Shown one piece after another: positions 5,577 through 7,008 of a DNA stretch of 7,008 nucleotides. The position numbers and the translations under genes were made by a program. Within the stretch, counting starts at the first letter, position 1. Every line of letters starts with the position of its first letter. The notes below the pieces were generated by a model, which saw only the letters and a program-made list of their open reading frames with translations, was not told the origin of the DNA and ran no database searches. The DNA is from Gammaproteobacteria bacterium (GTDB lineage: Bacteria > Pseudomonadota > Gammaproteobacteria > QOAV01), in the NCBI GenBank assembly GCA_003972845.1, contig QOAV01000143.1:1-7008 (forward strand), given 5' to 3'.

Positions 5577-6461
5577 TTACTGGGCCCAGTTGAGCTTGGC
5601 CCGCAGTACGTCATATTGCGTGTGTTCATAAGGGCGGATCAGTTTCATGTCATGCTTGCTGCGGCGCACGACCACGGCGTCATTGAGCTGCATGGGTGGA
5701 AAGCAGATCTGACCGTCCAGCGTGGTTTGCGCCTGCTGCGACGAGCGCGCCAGCACGATCCTGATGGCGCTTTGGTCGCGCACCACGATGGGCCGGTTGC
5801 TGAGGGTGTGCGGGCAAACCGGCACCAGCGCCATGGCGGGCAGTTCGGGATGCAGGATAGGGCCGCCGGCGGACAGGGCGTAGGCAGTGGAGCCGGTGGG
5901 CGTGGCGACAATCACGCCATCGCCACGGGAATGGTTGACGAACTGGTCGTCGATCCAGGTTTCAATATCGATCAGGCGGGAAATGTCGCCCTTGTAGATG
6001 ACCACATCATTCAACGCAGTGCCGGATCCGATGACTTCGCCATCACGTATCAGTTCGGCGCTGAGCATGGCGCGCGGTTCGATGCGGTATTTTCCGCCGA
6101 GCAGGTCATCGATATGCTCGAACAATTCATCCGGCGGTATGTCGGCGAGAAAACCCAGCCGGCCCAGATTCACGCCCACCAGCGGCACGTCATGCTCGGC
6201 CAGGGTGCGCGCCACATGCAGGATGGTGCCGTCTCCGCCTACCACGATAGCAAGGTCAATTTCAGCCGCCAGTTTTTCCAGAGGCAGCGCTTCGGGTACC
6301 GGATTCTGTACATGCGCGGCGGTTTCCTGGTCAAACAGCACGCGCAGGCCGCGTTTTCTCAGGTTGGCAGACAATTTTTCCAGTACATGGCCAACACTGG
6401 GGTCGCGGAATTTCCCGATCAGGCCGGTGGTTTTTATTTCGCTGCCATTGTATCGAGTCAT
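5577..6461 (-). CDS. nadK: NAD kinase
   Basis: The cytoplasmic enzyme that phosphorylates NAD+ to NADP+ with ATP, the source of NADP. With the ATG at 6461 it has 294 residues (E. coli 292). Motifs are GGDG at 75-78 (phosphate binding), L-G-R-L-G-F-L (99-105), the N-D pair at 151-152 (the usual Asn-Glu/Asp motif), D-G at 181-182, and TPTGSTAYALSAGGP at 187-201. The C-terminal half carries the substrate-binding beta region (P-H-T-L-S-N-R-P-I-V-V). A GTG at 6503 would add 14 residues ([14 protein letters not shown]) without family support, so the later ATG is chosen; its Shine-Dalgarno is weak. recN follows after 9 bases and hrcA diverges. The same nadK neighbours (recN and hrcA or grpE) occur in many gammaproteobacteria. 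Confidence 0.96.
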   Translation of the reverse strand: MTRYNGSEIKTTGLIGKFRDPSVGHVLEKLSANLRKRGLRVLFDQETAAHVQNPVPEALPLEKLAAEIDLAIVVGGDGTILHVARTLAEHDVPLVGVNLGRLGFLADIPPDELFEHIDDLLGGKYRIEPRAMLSAELIRDGEVIGSGTALNDVVIYKGDISRLIDIETWIDDQFVNHSRGDGVIVATPTGSTAYALSAGGPILHPELPAMALVPVCPHTLSNRPIVVRDQSAIRIVLARSSQQAQTTLDGQICFPPMQLNDAVVVRRSKHDMKLIRPYEHTQYDVLRAKLNWAQ

Positions 6462-6524
6462 TGTAGCGTCAGTGCAAGCTCTGGAAAGAACGGAAAATAT
6501 CACTAAACAGAGATAAAAAGAATG

Positions 6525-6555
6525 TATTTACCCGCATCGGACAAGTTGGAGTCAA
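6525..6555 (-). promoter_or_regulatory. Candidate nadK-recN promoter
   Basis: Minus-strand TTGACT (6555-6550) is a good -35 and TAAATA (6530-6525) a poor -10, with a 19-base spacer. This would leave a leader of roughly 55-60 bases before the nadK ATG. The -35 overlaps the -35 of the candidate hrcA promoter on the other strand by two bases. No heat-shock sigma-32 pattern was recognised. Confidence 0.3.
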
Positions 6556-6574
6556 CGGGTTCACGGTTTATGAT
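6546..6574 (+). promoter_or_regulatory. Candidate hrcA promoter giving a leaderless transcript
   Basis: TTGGAG (6546-6551) and TATGAT (6569-6574, five of six -10 bases) are separated by the optimal 17 bases. The start would fall about seven bases after the -10, at the A of the hrcA ATG (6581) or within a base or two of it. The absence of any Shine-Dalgarno before that ATG agrees with a leaderless message. No CIRCE inverted repeat is seen here, so self-repression by HrcA at this site is not supported. Confidence 0.4.
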
Positions 6575-6580
6575 TGCGCC

Positions 6581-7008
6581 ATGGACAATGACGCAAGAAA
6601 ATCTGCCGTAAAGTTGAACGACAGGGCCGAGATGCTGTTGCGCGCCCTGGTGGAAAAATATATCAAGGAAGGGCAACCGGTGGGTTCGCGCACCTTGTCC
6701 AAATCCATCGAGCTCAGCCTCAGCCCCGCCACCATTCGTAATGTCATGGCCGACCTGGAAGATCTGGGGCTGATCCACGCGCCGCATACCTCGGCCGGAC
6801 GCATACCCACAGCGCAGGGTTACCGGCTGTTTGTCGATCGTCTGTTGCGGGTGGAGCCCATGGAATCCCGTTTCATCGATGAAATCGAGCAGGAGCTGAC
6901 CAGCGAGGTCGATCCCGACAAGCTCACCGCCACGGCGTCCGACCTGCTGTCCCGTTTTACCCGTCTGGCCAGTGTGGTGGTGATGCCGGCGCAGTCGGAA
7001 GCAACACT
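6581..7008 (+). CDS. hrcA: Heat-inducible transcription repressor HrcA (5' part, runs off the window)
   Basis: HrcA represses heat-shock genes such as groE and dnaK by binding the CIRCE operator, with activity helped by GroEL. The first 142 codons are present and open to the right edge; the whole protein is usually about 340-350 residues. The N-terminal winged-helix domain is clear: [17 protein letters not shown] (12-28), [11 protein letters not shown] (about 31-41), the recognition helix [17 protein letters not shown] (about 46-62), then [14 protein letters not shown] (about 68-81). The ATG at 6581 is the only in-frame start nearby and adds about 11 residues before the conserved block. It is divergent from nadK. 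Confidence 0.95.
   Translation, partial: MDNDARKSAVKLNDRAEMLLRALVEKYIKEGQPVGSRTLSKSIELSLSPATIRNVMADLEDLGLIHAPHTSAGRIPTAQGYRLFVDRLLRVEPMESRFIDEIEQELTSEVDPDKLTATASDLLSRFTRLASVVVMPAQSEAT

Noticed and set aside
5124..6506. 460-codon open frame on the plus strand opposite recN and nadK
   Set aside because: It is antisense to two clearly conserved genes, spans both, and its predicted protein shows no recognisable family. Long antisense frames are expected opposite GC-rich genes.
6581..6600. CIRCE operator near hrcA
   Set aside because: The TTAGCACTC-N9-GAGTGCTAA pattern was looked for in the nadK-hrcA gap and is not there.

Overview
This window looks like chromosomal DNA from a gammaproteobacterium. 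The evidence is the conserved housekeeping neighbourhood ssrA-smpB-ratA-rnfH-bamE-recN-nadK-hrcA, a one-piece tmRNA with tag ANDDNYALAA, and a RecN and BamE of gammaproteobacterial type. HrcA is missing from enteric bacteria, so a non-enteric branch that keeps it (Chromatiales, Xanthomonadales, Legionellales or a relative) is likely. The species cannot be named from the sequence alone. Every gene in the core is of a recognisable family.

Layout: Bases 1-215 are AT-rich (about 39% G+C over the first 180 bases, visibly lower than the rest) and hold only short repeats and a 28-codon reading frame that weakly resembles the start of a tyrosine integrase. A terminator (216-240) and a small inverted repeat (248-267) lie just beyond the 3' end of the tmRNA gene ssrA (275-630, minus). 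smpB (676-1152, minus) lies directly upstream of ssrA. Divergent from smpB runs a tight plus-strand set: an 11-helix sodium-dependent NSS/SNF-family transporter (1247-2647), ratA (2657-3088) and rnfH/ratB (3081-3389, overlapping ratA by 8 bases). It meets bamE (3390-3839, minus) stop codon against stop codon. recN (3912-5567, minus) and nadK (5577-6461, minus) form a second tight pair, read as nadK-recN. hrcA (6581 onward, plus) is divergent from nadK and runs off the right edge.

How the genes relate: ssrA and smpB together make the trans-translation ribosome rescue system. ratA and rnfH are the pair classically found beside smpB. bamE encodes a lipoprotein of the outer-membrane protein assembly complex, recN a double-strand-break repair ATPase, nadK the NAD kinase and hrcA the heat-shock repressor. 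The transporter between smpB and ratA is the one non-housekeeping insertion in the cluster, and it seems to share a transcript with ratA and rnfH.

I found no convincing undescribed system. The region most worth a second look is the AT-rich left flank. The tmRNA 3' end is a well-known integration site for phages and genomic islands, and here it carries no encoded CCA, has a T-arm that does not fold canonically, and is followed by a recombination-core-like inverted repeat, repeated AAGAGGG motifs and a possible integrase remnant. Secondary points are a possibly leaderless hrcA, the palindromic stop-to-stop junction of rnfH and bamE, and a basic C-terminal tail on BamE.
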